The notes beneath the pieces were generated by a model, which was not told the DNA's origin, did not search any database, and saw only the letters and a program-made list of their open reading frames with translations. From Haloarcula halophila (lineage in GTDB: Archaea > Halobacteriota > Halobacteria > Halobacteriales > Haloarculaceae), in contig NZ_CP119559.1 of assembly GCF_029278565.1 (NCBI RefSeq), forward strand, positions 1,116,001 through 1,180,000: a DNA stretch of 64,000 nucleotides, in the 5' to 3' direction. Numbering within the stretch: the first letter of the stretch is position 1; each line of letters starts with the position of its first letter. The position numbers were made by a program, and so were the translations under genes. Of the stretch, positions 7,604-15,530 are shown piece by piece.

Positions 7604-9034
7604 ATGGGTCAGATTATCATTTTAGATAATTTCGAGGATGATCTCCCGGACGTCCTCACCAGCACCGGACAGGGTGGGTTCCTGTCCCCGGGGACGCTCC
7701 AGGAGTCACCGGCTACCGCGGCACTAGAAGGGGACGAACGAGCACAGTTCGTCCTCACGAACGGGAAATACGGGGTCACGTTCGAGTCGGAGACACGCCG
7801 CGACGAGGTGCGTCCGGGGAAAGGCTACCGGACTATCGGCGTCGTCACCGACCGCCGTCTGGTGATCCTCGTCGGTGGCGTCGACGAGGACGGCGATCGC
7901 GAGTTCGCTGTCCCACACGCCGAGATCGAGCAGGTCGAGACCACAACCCGACTCCGCCACGGTGAGTTGACGATCAGACGGACCGGGGGTGCGACGCTGA
8001 CGCTGTACTGTGGAACCGACGGGCTCGGGACGGTCGCGACGTTTCTGGATGCCGTCTCGCAGGCGTGGGTTCACACCGAGACAGTCCTAGAGGACATCCG
8101 AACGTCGCTCGTCGAGGCCAGCGACCGGCGGGAAGACGGCGATATAGCCGCTGCACGAGCCGCTGTACGGAACGCCTTCGATCGGCTCAGTGACGCCGAG
8201 GCAACTGTCTCGGGCGTTCCGTCGGAACGGGCCGCCGCGGCGATGGAACGGCGCGTCGAGACGGTGTCGGCACGCGCAGCGACGGTCGACACACGGATCC
8301 GGCGGAGTTACGCGAACCAACTCCGCGACGAGGGGGAACGGTATTGGGGAGACCAGAGATACGAGGCCGCATACGACACGTTCGAGACGGCACTCGACGA
8401 ATACGAGGCAGCCCTCTCGCACCGATCCGAAGCCGTGCCGGACGTATCGACTGTCCAGTCGGAGCGTGACCGACTGCGTGAGACACTCGATCGGCTCTCG
8501 GCCGCTCCGATCGAGCGCGCCGAACAGGCGGCTGAAGCGGCGGCAGCCACGGACGAACCGGAAGAGGCTGTTACCCACTGGGAGAGAGCCCTCGAACGGT
8601 ACCGAACCGCCATGGGGCTCGACTGGGGGGCCGACGAGCGCCGGTTCGACGGCGATCCCGCGGCTATCCGGGACCGACTCGGCGAGGTCGCACAACGGCT
8701 CACGGCGACCCGGCGGACGATCGCCAGCGACAAGACCGAAGCCGGGGACTGGTACGCCGCTGCCGGTCAGTACGACCCGGCCATCGAAGAGTTCGAAGCA
8801 GCCCGAGAGGCGTTCGAGAACGCCCTGGAGACCGCCCACGACTGTTATCCCGACGCCGTCGAGCATCTCCGGACGGAACTAGACGCCGTCGAGGGGCGCA
8901 TCGAACGGGCACAGGCGGAACTGGCCGAGTGTGACGACGGGTCCCAGCCGACGACCGACCGTGACGGGGCCGTCGACGAGACGACACCGGCCCACGCGGC
9001 GGGCGAGAACAACCACTCTGTCGTCGAGAAGTAG
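7604..9034 (+). CDS. PH-like domain protein with long helical/coiled-coil C-terminal region
   Basis: A 476-residue cytoplasmic protein of unknown function. Residues about 35-150 look like a bacterial PH-type domain: repeated beta strands including a [14 protein letters not shown] segment, as in bPH/YokE-type families. Residues about 155-455 are highly helical with repeated A/E/R-rich heptads and TPR-like pieces ([38 protein letters not shown]), suggesting helical-repeat or coiled-coil scaffolding. The C-terminal 30 residues are polar. I chose the ATG at 7604 because TTG at 7601 adds one residue only. It is a single-gene unit with its own TATA box. Confidence 0.7.
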   Translation: MGQIIILDNFEDDLPDVLTSTGQGGFLSPGTLQESPATAALEGDERAQFVLTNGKYGVTFESETRRDEVRPGKGYRTIGVVTDRRLVILVGGVDEDGDREFAVPHAEIEQVETTTRLRHGELTIRRTGGATLTLYCGTDGLGTVATFLDAVSQAWVHTETVLEDIRTSLVEASDRREDGDIAAARAAVRNAFDRLSDAEATVSGVPSERAAAAMERRVETVSARAATVDTRIRRSYANQLRDEGERYWGDQRYEAAYDTFETALDEYEAALSHRSEAVPDVSTVQSERDRLRETLDRLSAAPIERAEQAAEAAAATDEPEEAVTHWERALERYRTAMGLDWGADERRFDGDPAAIRDRLGEVAQRLTATRRTIASDKTEAGDWYAAAGQYDPAIEEFEAAREAFENALETAHDCYPDAVEHLRTELDAVEGRIERAQAELAECDDGSQPTTDRDGAVDETTPAHAAGENNHSVVEK

Positions 9035-9049
9035 GTCGCGACGGCGGAA

Positions 9050-9069
9050 TCGTGCATAAATACGCACGA
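9050..9069. promoter_or_regulatory. Perfect inverted repeat upstream of the GH32 promoter (possible operator)
   Basis: TCGTGC-N8-GCACGA, six-base arms, lies just upstream of the TATA box of the GH32 gene. The position suits an activator or repressor of sugar use. No regulator is identified. Confidence 0.4.
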
Positions 9070-9082
9070 ACGATTACCGAAT

Positions 9083-9092
9083 ATTTTTATAT
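9083..9092 (+). promoter_or_regulatory. TATA box of the GH32 gene
   Basis: ATTTTTATAT lies 23-32 bases before the ATG at 9115. A second short palindrome (GAGAG-TGA-CTCTC, 9097-9109) sits between the TATA box and the start. Confidence 0.6.
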
Positions 9093-9114
9093 TCGAGAGA
9101 GTGACTCTCCGGCA

Positions 9115-11259
9115 ATGGTCGAATCGCTGCGTATCGGCTGTCTCTACGCCGACTCCTGCTCCGACGAGCAGGCGGCCGCCTACGACTGGTGCGAGGAGGC
9201 AGCCGGGACGGTCGAGCGGTGTTCGCTCACGGCAGTCGATCCCGGGGCGTTCGACGTCCTCTGGTGGCACCGCGACGACGAGTTCGATCCGGACGACCTG
9301 TCGGCCGACGCCGCGGAGACGCTTCGGTCGGCCGTCGAATCGGGCGGCGGACTGTTGCTCACGCTGGGCGCGATGGGCGCGGTCGTCCCGCTGGGCTTCG
9401 AGGCGGTCCCACCCGACGAGACCGGCTGGGAGGAGATCTCCGAACCGACCGGGCCGTTGTGGAAGGCCCTCTACGAGGACCACCCCGTCCACGCGGAGTT
9501 CGATACGCTGCGTATCCACACTCGCGGTCCCGGGGTGACGGTTCCGTACGCTCGATACGAAGGAGTGGTTCCGGCTCGGGGCGACGTGCTCGCGAGCACT
9601 GCACGGGCGGACACCGACGCAGTCTCGGAACTGTCGACGATCGCCTGGCATCCCGGTGACGGGCAGGTGCTGGGGATCGGATCGGCCGTCTCCTTTCTCC
9701 ATCCGACCCACGACATCTGCCAGCGCAACCGCGAGACGCTCGTGGGAAACGCCCTCCGCCAGCTGGCCGGCGGGGAGCGGTCGCCGCTGCTTGGTCGACC
9801 GAACGACGCCGAAACGTTTGGCTTAGCCAGGGACCGGCTGGCGACCGACCGACTGCGCCCGAACTATCACGTCACGCCGCCGGCCAACTGGCTGAACGAC
9901 CCCAACGGCCTCATCCACTGGAACGGTCGCTATCACCTCTTCTACCAGTACAACCCCGCGGGTCCGTTCCACGGGACGATCCACTGGGGCCACGCCGTCA
10001 GCGACGACCTGGTCCACTGGGAGGACGAACCAGTGGCGTTGACCCCCTCGCCGGACGGCCCGGACCGTGACGGCTGCTGGTCCGGCTGTGCGGTCGACGA
10101 CGACGGGACCCCGACGATCCTCTACACCGGCGGTCGCGAGAAGCTCCAGTTACCCTGTATGGCGACCGCCGACGACGACAGCCTGCGAACCTGGAGCAAA
10201 GACCCCGAGAACCCGATCATCCAGGAGGTCCCCCGGGAGCCACAGGTCCTCTCGACGGAGGACTGGGACGGGGAGTTCCGGGACCACTGTGTCTGGCGCG
10301 AGGACGGGACCTGGTATCAGCTCATCGGCGCCGGCATCGAGGACGGCGGCGGCGCGGCCCTGTTGTACGAATCCGGTGACCTCCGGAACTGGGAGTACCG
10401 CGGGCCGATCCTGACCGGCGACCGGGACACGGCCGGAACCGTCTGGGAGTGTCCCGAACTGCTCGACTTCGGCGAGAAACAGCTGCTGCACATCTCGAAC
10501 TACGAGGACGTCGTCTACTTCCTGGGGACCTACGAGGACGGCCAGTTCGACGCCGAACGGCGGGACAAGCTCGACCACGGCGACTTCTACGCCCCCCAGT
10601 CGATGTGGCTCGACGACGGGCAGGTCCTCACCTGGGGATGGCTCCCGGAGGCCAGGGACGTCGGCGCGCAGTGGGACGCCGGCTGGTCCGGCACGATGTC
10701 GCTCCCCCGGGAGTTGAGTCTGGCCGACGACGGCGGCCTCTGTCAGCGGCCGGCCCCGGAACTCCGGGCGCTACGCGGTGAGAACGTCGGTCACGACGTC
10801 CTCCGTCTCGACAACGAGCGCCGGACGCTCGACGTCGACAGCCGCCAGTTCGAACTGCGTGCGACGGTTCGACTGGACGACGCCGACGCTCTGGAGCTGT
10901 CGGTACTGGAGACGCCGGACAGAGCGGAACAGACGCCGATTCGGTACACACGCAACTCGGAGGTGTCGATCGATCGCTCGACGGCCAGCCTCGACGAGCG
11001 GGCCACGAGCGCGACCCAGGAGATGCGGGTGACGCCGTACGACTCGCCGCTGTCCCTGCGCGTGTTCGTCGACGGCTCCGTCGTCGAGGTGTTCGCAAAC
11101 GAGCGCCACTGTCTGACGAGTCGCGTCTACCCCACCCGCGAGGACGCAACGGGTGTCTCGCTGCAGGCCGAAGGCGGCCGGGCGACGGTCGCCTCGCTGG
11201 ACGTCTGGGAGTTGGCGGGCGCTTGGACCCGAGCCGGGACCGACCAGGGGTCACAGTAG
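9115..11259 (+). CDS. GH32 beta-fructosidase with fused N-terminal ThuA/amidotransferase-like domain
   Basis: Hydrolyses beta-fructosidic bonds in sucrose, levan or inulin. The GH32 part starts near residue 245. It has the nucleophile motif WLNDPNG (Asp262), the transition-state motif FRDH (Asp390, where most of the family has FRDP), the acid/base motif WECPELL (Glu445) and a C-terminal beta-sandwich from about residue 560 with [12 protein letters not shown]. Residues 1-225 are an extra domain with [12 protein letters not shown] and [14 protein letters not shown], resembling a ThuA/class I amidotransferase fold without catalytic residues I can identify. There is no signal peptide, so the enzyme is probably cytoplasmic. 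At 714 residues it is longer than the usual 450-550. Confidence 0.88.
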   Translation: MVESLRIGCLYADSCSDEQAAAYDWCEEAAGTVERCSLTAVDPGAFDVLWWHRDDEFDPDDLSADAAETLRSAVESGGGLLLTLGAMGAVVPLGFEAVPPDETGWEEISEPTGPLWKALYEDHPVHAEFDTLRIHTRGPGVTVPYARYEGVVPARGDVLASTARADTDAVSELSTIAWHPGDGQVLGIGSAVSFLHPTHDICQRNRETLVGNALRQLAGGERSPLLGRPNDAETFGLARDRLATDRLRPNYHVTPPANWLNDPNGLIHWNGRYHLFYQYNPAGPFHGTIHWGHAVSDDLVHWEDEPVALTPSPDGPDRDGCWSGCAVDDDGTPTILYTGGREKLQLPCMATADDDSLRTWSKDPENPIIQEVPREPQVLSTEDWDGEFRDHCVWREDGTWYQLIGAGIEDGGGAALLYESGDLRNWEYRGPILTGDRDTAGTVWECPELLDFGEKQLLHISNYEDVVYFLGTYEDGQFDAERRDKLDHGDFYAPQSMWLDDGQVLTWGWLPEARDVGAQWDAGWSGTMSLPRELSLADDGGLCQRPAPELRALRGENVGHDVLRLDNERRTLDVDSRQFELRATVRLDDADALELSVLETPDRAEQTPIRYTRNSEVSIDRSTASLDERATSATQEMRVTPYDSPLSLRVFVDGSVVEVFANERHCLTSRVYPTREDATGVSLQAEGGRATVASLDVWELAGAWTRAGTDQGSQ

Positions 11260-11266
11260 TCGTCGC

Positions 11267-12175
11267 TCACAGCCGCGTGCTCGTCCCCGAGAACCCACAG
11301 TCGTCACAGGCGACCGTGTGGCTGTCCCCCAGCGTGTAGGCCGCGACGTGGCCGCCACACCGCGGGCAGTTCTCGCCCGGCGAGGGCTCCCGGGCGGCCG
11401 ACACGACCCCGTCGAACGCCGGCGCCGTGGCGCTGCTGGCGACGACCTGTGCGTGGACCGTCGACAGCGACGACTCGACGGCGGCCCCCCAAAGCAACAC
11501 CGCGTCGTCGGGGACCGACCGCTGGATACCGTCGACGGCCTCGACCGCCGAGGAAAGCGTCAGTTCCGGGCCGCCGACGAGGTTGACGAGGACGGCCTCC
11601 GGCGGCCCCACGTCGGCGTACGGCGTCTCCAGTGCCCCCCGGACCGCCGTGACAGCGTCGCTCGCGGTGTCCCCGCTGTCGGTCCCGGAACCCGTCGCGA
11701 TAGCCGCCGTCGGGCCGGCCTGCAGGACCGTCCGGACATCGGCCGGATCGAGGTTGATGACGCCGGGCCGGACGAGCAGGTCCGCGAGCGTCGTCACGGT
11801 CCCGCGGACGCCGCGACGGTGCCACGCGGGCGGGACGACCACCGTCGCGTCGACCGCGTCCCGGAGCCGCGTGATCTCGCGGGCGACCGTCGGGTCGAGG
11901 GCGTCGGCCGAAGCGGGAGCGCCGATCACGGCCAGCGAGAGCCCCGCGCCGACAGTCACCCCGTCGATCCACTCGACGGAGGGCGGGACGCCGTCGGCGA
12001 AGTCCGTCAGCAGGAGCGTGACGGCCGCCTTCTCGCCGTCGGGAGCGGGTGGTTCGGCCAGCGACGTGACACCGGGGACCCGTCCCAACCCTCCTCCCAG
12101 CCGTTCGAGACCGCCGTGTCCGACGACCGCGAGCGCGTGTTCGGGGTCCGGGACGGTGGTGTCGTCGCCACGCAT
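11267..12175 (-). CDS. Degenerate FtsZ/CetZ-fold protein with C-terminal zinc ribbon
   Basis: A 302-residue protein. The middle aligns by eye with the FtsZ core: LAVIGAPASADALDPTVAREITRLRDAVDATVVVP corresponds to the strand-helix-strand after the tubulin signature, and GVINLDPADVRTVLQAGPTAAIATG matches the T7 loop region (NLDxADV, with both aspartates). A glycine loop AVVGHGG is near the N terminus, but the GTP-binding signature GGGTGTG is absent. The C terminus has CPRCGG and CDDCGFSG, a four-cysteine zinc ribbon. I chose the ATG at 12175; an in-frame start at 12262 would overlap the GH68 gene. It lies 49 bases downstream of GH68 on the same strand and could be co-transcribed. Confidence 0.6.
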   Translation of the reverse strand: MRGDDTTVPDPEHALAVVGHGGLERLGGGLGRVPGVTSLAEPPAPDGEKAAVTLLLTDFADGVPPSVEWIDGVTVGAGLSLAVIGAPASADALDPTVAREITRLRDAVDATVVVPPAWHRRGVRGTVTTLADLLVRPGVINLDPADVRTVLQAGPTAAIATGSGTDSGDTASDAVTAVRGALETPYADVGPPEAVLVNLVGGPELTLSSAVEAVDGIQRSVPDDAVLLWGAAVESSLSTVHAQVVASSATAPAFDGVVSAAREPSPGENCPRCGGHVAAYTLGDSHTVACDDCGFSGTSTRL

Positions 12176-12224
12176 CGGTTCGTCTGTCGTAGACGCGCCG
12201 GGAGACCAAAACGCTACGGCCGGT

Positions 12225-13535
12225 CTACTGTCCGTAGCTCCCGCGGTCGCTGGCCCGCCCACGCCGGATCAGTTCCCGGTCGGTCGGGGGCAGTGCCTCG
12301 CCGGCCATCGGGATGTGCCAGTGACCGAGCGCCCCGATGATCCGTGTGCGAGTGCCCTCGACGTCCAGCCGGACTGTCGGACCGAGCGTCCCACCGAAGC
12401 GGCGCATCTGCTCGGACTCGGGAAGGTGTGCGATCTCGTCCAACGTCTCGCCGGCGAACTCGTAGTAGTTGAAGAAACTCTGGACCAGCACCTCGTCGTC
12501 GTGGGGAAACGCCATCCACGAGTAGGACTGGAACGGGGCGTTCTCGGGGTTGGTCACGACCAGGCCGGAGTCGTTCAGCGGAACGTAGTCGCCGCGCAGT
12601 TCCTCGGCGACGAACCCGTACAGCGCGTCGAAGCCGTCGAGGCCGGGCGCGAACGTGTGGAGGTGACTGGAGAGAAACAGGTAGTACAGCCCGTCACGGT
12701 AGACGATGTGGGGCCGTTCGAGTTCCTGGTTGACCCCGACGGCGTCCAACAGTGGGTCTTCGAGTTCCCACTCCAGGGGATCACCCGACGGCGAGCGGGC
12801 GATCCCGACGCTGCCGTTGAACCCCTGCAGTTCGGCGTCGCCGCCACAGGCGTCGCTCCCCTCCGGGACGGGCGAGTTGGCCTCGAAGAGAAGCCAGGTC
12901 TCGCCGGTCTCGGGGTCCTCGAAGAACCACGGATCACGGAACGTATAGATCATCGCGCGGGACTGCTCCTCGCGCTCGTAGCGCTCGCCGTCGGGCCGGA
13001 GCAGCTCGTGGTGGGTCCAGGGGCCAGACAGTTCGAAGCCGTCGTCGGTGTGGAGACGGCCGCCGCCGGCACCGACGATCCGTTGGCCGTAGGTGAGGTC
13101 TTCGGCACCGTCTTCCCCGGCAGCCGTGTAGAACAGATACACCGATCCGTCGTCGTCGTACAGCGCCGAGCCGGCCCACTGGCGCTGGCCCAGCGCGTCC
13201 TCGAAGACCGGGCCGGCGTTGTGCCAGTTCTTCCCGTCGTCGGAGTAGAAACACCGGATCGTCGCCACGTCGTGGCGCTTGCCCGGCAGCAGGTCCGACG
13301 GCGCGGTCAGCGAGAAACAGACGCGGTAGCCGTCGACCTCGGCGAGCGTGCCGTCACGGTTGCGCAGGAACCACGTGTCCCAGATGTGGACCTCGGGGAT
13401 CTGGTCGTCCTCGGGCGGGTAGACGATCGGGGCAACGGTGTCGTCGGTCCGTTCGATCGCTCCGGCCTGCTCGCGGCTCCAGCCGGCGCGGGCCCGATGT
13501 CCGGGGACACCCTCGCCGAGCGACTGCTCTGTCAT
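12225..13535 (-). CDS. GH68 fructosyltransferase (levansucrase/invertase type)
   Basis: Uses sucrose to make levan or inulin-type fructans, or hydrolyses it. The 436-residue protein has the GH68 triad: Asp53 in IWDTWFL (nucleophile), Asp201 in TFRDPWF (transition state) and Glu273 in ELERPHI (acid/base). Also typical are WAGSALYDDDGSVYLFYTA and GFNGSVGIA. No Sec or Tat signal peptide is visible, although most bacterial homologues are secreted. It is transcribed convergently toward the GH32 gene, with the FtsZ-fold gene between. An inverted repeat lies 44-59 bases upstream. Whether it polymerises or only hydrolyses cannot be told from sequence. Confidence 0.88.
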   Translation of the reverse strand: MTEQSLGEGVPGHRARAGWSREQAGAIERTDDTVAPIVYPPEDDQIPEVHIWDTWFLRNRDGTLAEVDGYRVCFSLTAPSDLLPGKRHDVATIRCFYSDDGKNWHNAGPVFEDALGQRQWAGSALYDDDGSVYLFYTAAGEDGAEDLTYGQRIVGAGGGRLHTDDGFELSGPWTHHELLRPDGERYEREEQSRAMIYTFRDPWFFEDPETGETWLLFEANSPVPEGSDACGGDAELQGFNGSVGIARSPSGDPLEWELEDPLLDAVGVNQELERPHIVYRDGLYYLFLSSHLHTFAPGLDGFDALYGFVAEELRGDYVPLNDSGLVVTNPENAPFQSYSWMAFPHDDEVLVQSFFNYYEFAGETLDEIAHLPESEQMRRFGGTLGPTVRLDVEGTRTRIIGALGHWHIPMAGEALPPTDRELIRRGRASDRGSYGQ

Positions 13536-13578
13536 ACACGTGTGTGTCTCGACAATCGGGTTAACAGTTCTGGATGAC

Positions 13579-13594
13579 TACTACTGCTGTAGTA
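13579..13594. promoter_or_regulatory. Perfect inverted repeat upstream of the GH68 gene (candidate operator)
   Basis: TACTAC-TGCT-GTAGTA lies 44-59 bases before the GH68 start. It resembles the TrmB-type sugar regulator site reported in Halobacterium (TACT-N7/8-GAGTA), matching TACT-N7-TAGTA with one mismatch. It could also act as a stem-loop after the small membrane gene. Confidence 0.45.
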
Positions 13595-13611
13595 TGTTCG
13601 TTTCTGCACGT

Positions 13612-13845
13612 TCAGGAGCGATCGCCTGTCGATTCGTCTTCGGAGAGGGAGACACCTTCGGGGCCGGTGATGTCCAGCGGGCGGATCCACTCGGACCAGA
13701 CGAAGACGACGCCGAGACCGTAGCCCAGCGCCCAGACGAGGCTCCCGACGGTCGGGAACCCGAGGGCGTTGAGGAAGCCGTTTGCCAGTCCGGGGACGAC
13801 GACGACCGCGGCGATTGCCACCCCGAGCGCGATGCTGTCGTTCAT
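13612..13845 (-). CDS. Small membrane protein, two predicted TM segments
   Basis: A 77-residue protein with two hydrophobic segments, about residues 5-24 and 33-52, followed by a polar acidic tail (EGVSLSEDESTGDRS). No motif identifies a function. It is on the same strand as GH68 but separated by about 75 bases containing the inverted repeat. Confidence 0.6.
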   Translation of the reverse strand: MNDSIALGVAIAAVVVVPGLANGFLNALGFPTVGSLVWALGYGLGVVFVWSEWIRPLDITGPEGVSLSEDESTGDRS

Positions 13846-13943
13846 CGGTCGGTCACCGGCCGGTAGGCCGTATGCATGGTTGCGCTAGGGGATACCGCTG
13901 CTTATGCGTGGCGCTCCGGTCCGACCGGGATCGATAGCCACCC

Positions 13944-13953
13944 CATTTTTATC
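13944..13953 (+). promoter_or_regulatory. TATA box of the squalene/phytoene synthase gene
   Basis: CATTTTTATC lies about 25-35 bases before the two possible starts at 13973 and 13982. Confidence 0.6.
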
Positions 13954-13981
13954 ACAGTATGCCCTACCGCGGATGTCGGGA

Positions 13982-15028
13982 ATGTCTCAGAACCACACTG
14001 ACCGGTCGTCACAGGAAGACATCGAGTGGTGCTACGACGCCGTCCATCGGGTATCGCGAACATTCAGTCTGACGATAGCGGAACTCGAAGAGCCGATGGC
14101 ACGTGACATCTGCGTCGGATACCTCCTCTGTCGGGTCGCGGACACCATCGAGGACGCCGGTCACGTCCCCCCAGCCGTCCAGGCCGACCTCCTCCGGACG
14201 TACAGTCGCGTCCTTGACCCCGAGACGGATACGACCATCCGAACCTTCCGGGAGGCCGCAGACGAGTGGATTCCGGAGTCGAAAAACGACGACTGGCGCG
14301 TCGTCGACAACGCCGGCCGCGTCGTCGACGTGTTCAGAGCCCTCGAAGGGCGCTCGCCGGAGACGATCCGCAGTCCGGTCCGAGAACTCGTCGACGGGAT
14401 GGCGATGTTCGTCGACCGCTACGCCGACGAGGGCGGACTCCGTATCCAGACCCTCGAAGAACTCGAAGAGTACTGCTGGTACGCCGCCGGGACCGTCGGG
14501 TCGCTCGTGACGGGACTGGTCTCCCACGAGGCCAGCGACGAACAAGTCGCACAGATGGAGGCCAACGCGCGGTCGTTTGCCCTGTTGCTCCAGTTGGTCA
14601 ACGTCGCCAAAGACGCCGCGACCGACATGGAAGAGGAGAACAACGTCTACCTCCCGCTGGAGTTGCTCGACGAGCAGGGGCTAGACCACGGTGACGTGGG
14701 CGACACCGGCCACACCACCGCGCTGGTCCCAGTCATCGAGGCCGTCACAGAGCGGGCCGAAGGCTACCTCGACGGCGCCCAGAACTGGCTCGACGCGATG
14801 CCCGAGACCCGCGGGAACCGCCTGTCCGCGTGGGCCATCCCGTTCCTGCTCGCCGTCGGGACGATCCGCGAACTCCGTGACCGGCCGGCCGACGTCATCG
14901 AGGAGGGCAACGTCAAGATCACTCGCGAGGAAGTCCACGCGGTCTGTCAGCAGTTCAGTGGCGAGGAGAACCCCTCGCTGGCCGAACTCCGCTCGAAGAT
15001 CAGACAGCGGCCGCTCCACGAGTACTGA
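13982..15028 (+). CDS. Squalene/phytoene synthase family protein (probably squalene synthase)
   Basis: Head-to-head condensation of prenyl diphosphates. Two aspartate-rich motifs are present: DTIED (residues 54-58) and DAATD (211-215), with SRTFSLTIAELEEP near 25-38. The DTIED form and SRTFSLTI stretch are closer to squalene synthases than to CrtB phytoene synthases, so farnesyl diphosphate is the likelier substrate. Family membership is firm, the substrate is inferred. The start could be 13973 (MSGMSQ) or 13982 (MSQ); both fit a leaderless transcript. The product would serve membrane squalenes. Confidence 0.85.
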   Translation: MSQNHTDRSSQEDIEWCYDAVHRVSRTFSLTIAELEEPMARDICVGYLLCRVADTIEDAGHVPPAVQADLLRTYSRVLDPETDTTIRTFREAADEWIPESKNDDWRVVDNAGRVVDVFRALEGRSPETIRSPVRELVDGMAMFVDRYADEGGLRIQTLEELEEYCWYAAGTVGSLVTGLVSHEASDEQVAQMEANARSFALLLQLVNVAKDAATDMEEENNVYLPLELLDEQGLDHGDVGDTGHTTALVPVIEAVTERAEGYLDGAQNWLDAMPETRGNRLSAWAIPFLLAVGTIRELRDRPADVIEEGNVKITREEVHAVCQQFSGEENPSLAELRSKIRQRPLHEY

Positions 15029-15107
15029 CCGCCGACGACCCAGTGTGGTCCCGTCCGGGTTTCCGCCGGACACAATCCTGAACTGTCTCGCTCGTCTAGC
15101 CAGGGGT

Positions 15108-15488
15108 ATGTCAGAGCGGCTCGAACTCCCGACCGGCGACCGCGTCGGTCCCGACGACGTCTTCCTCTACAACGGCTATCCGTACCGGCTCGTCTGGCTC
15201 GACCACGAGACGTACGACTTCGAGCTCTCGCCGCTGTACTGGGGCGACAGCGGGATGGACATCCCCTTCCAGGACCGGGAGGCGCTGGTCGACCAGTGGG
15301 GAACCGACTCCCGGGGGCTGTTGACCGACGAGGAGTGGGCCGCCTGGATCGAGGACGCACGGGACGACGAGCGCTTCGGCGAGCAGGAGGTCGCCGAACT
15401 CGCCCGAGAGTTACCGGGCGACGCCACCGCCGGGGCCGACGCGACCGACAGCGGTAGTGGTGGCCTCCGGGATATCCTGGGGCTGTAA
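15108..15488 (+). CDS. Conserved-looking acidic protein of unknown function
   Basis: A 126-residue soluble protein. The first 85 residues look globular (LPTGDRVGPDDVFLYNGYPYRLVWLD, then ELSPLYWGDSGMDIPFQDREAL). The last 25 are a low-complexity A/D/G/S stretch ending LRDILGL. I do not recognise the family. It is 79 bases downstream of the synthase gene and probably a separate unit. Confidence 0.7.
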   Translation: MSERLELPTGDRVGPDDVFLYNGYPYRLVWLDHETYDFELSPLYWGDSGMDIPFQDREALVDQWGTDSRGLLTDEEWAAWIEDARDDERFGEQEVAELARELPGDATAGADATDSGSGGLRDILGL

Positions 15489-15530
15489 CCGACCGCAACG
15501 CGCTTACACGCCGACCGCCAATTCCCAGGC

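Noticed and set aside
11427-13577. 716-codon open frame on the plus strand
   Set aside because: It is antisense to the FtsZ-fold and GH68 genes. GH68 catalytic motifs prove the minus strand is coding.
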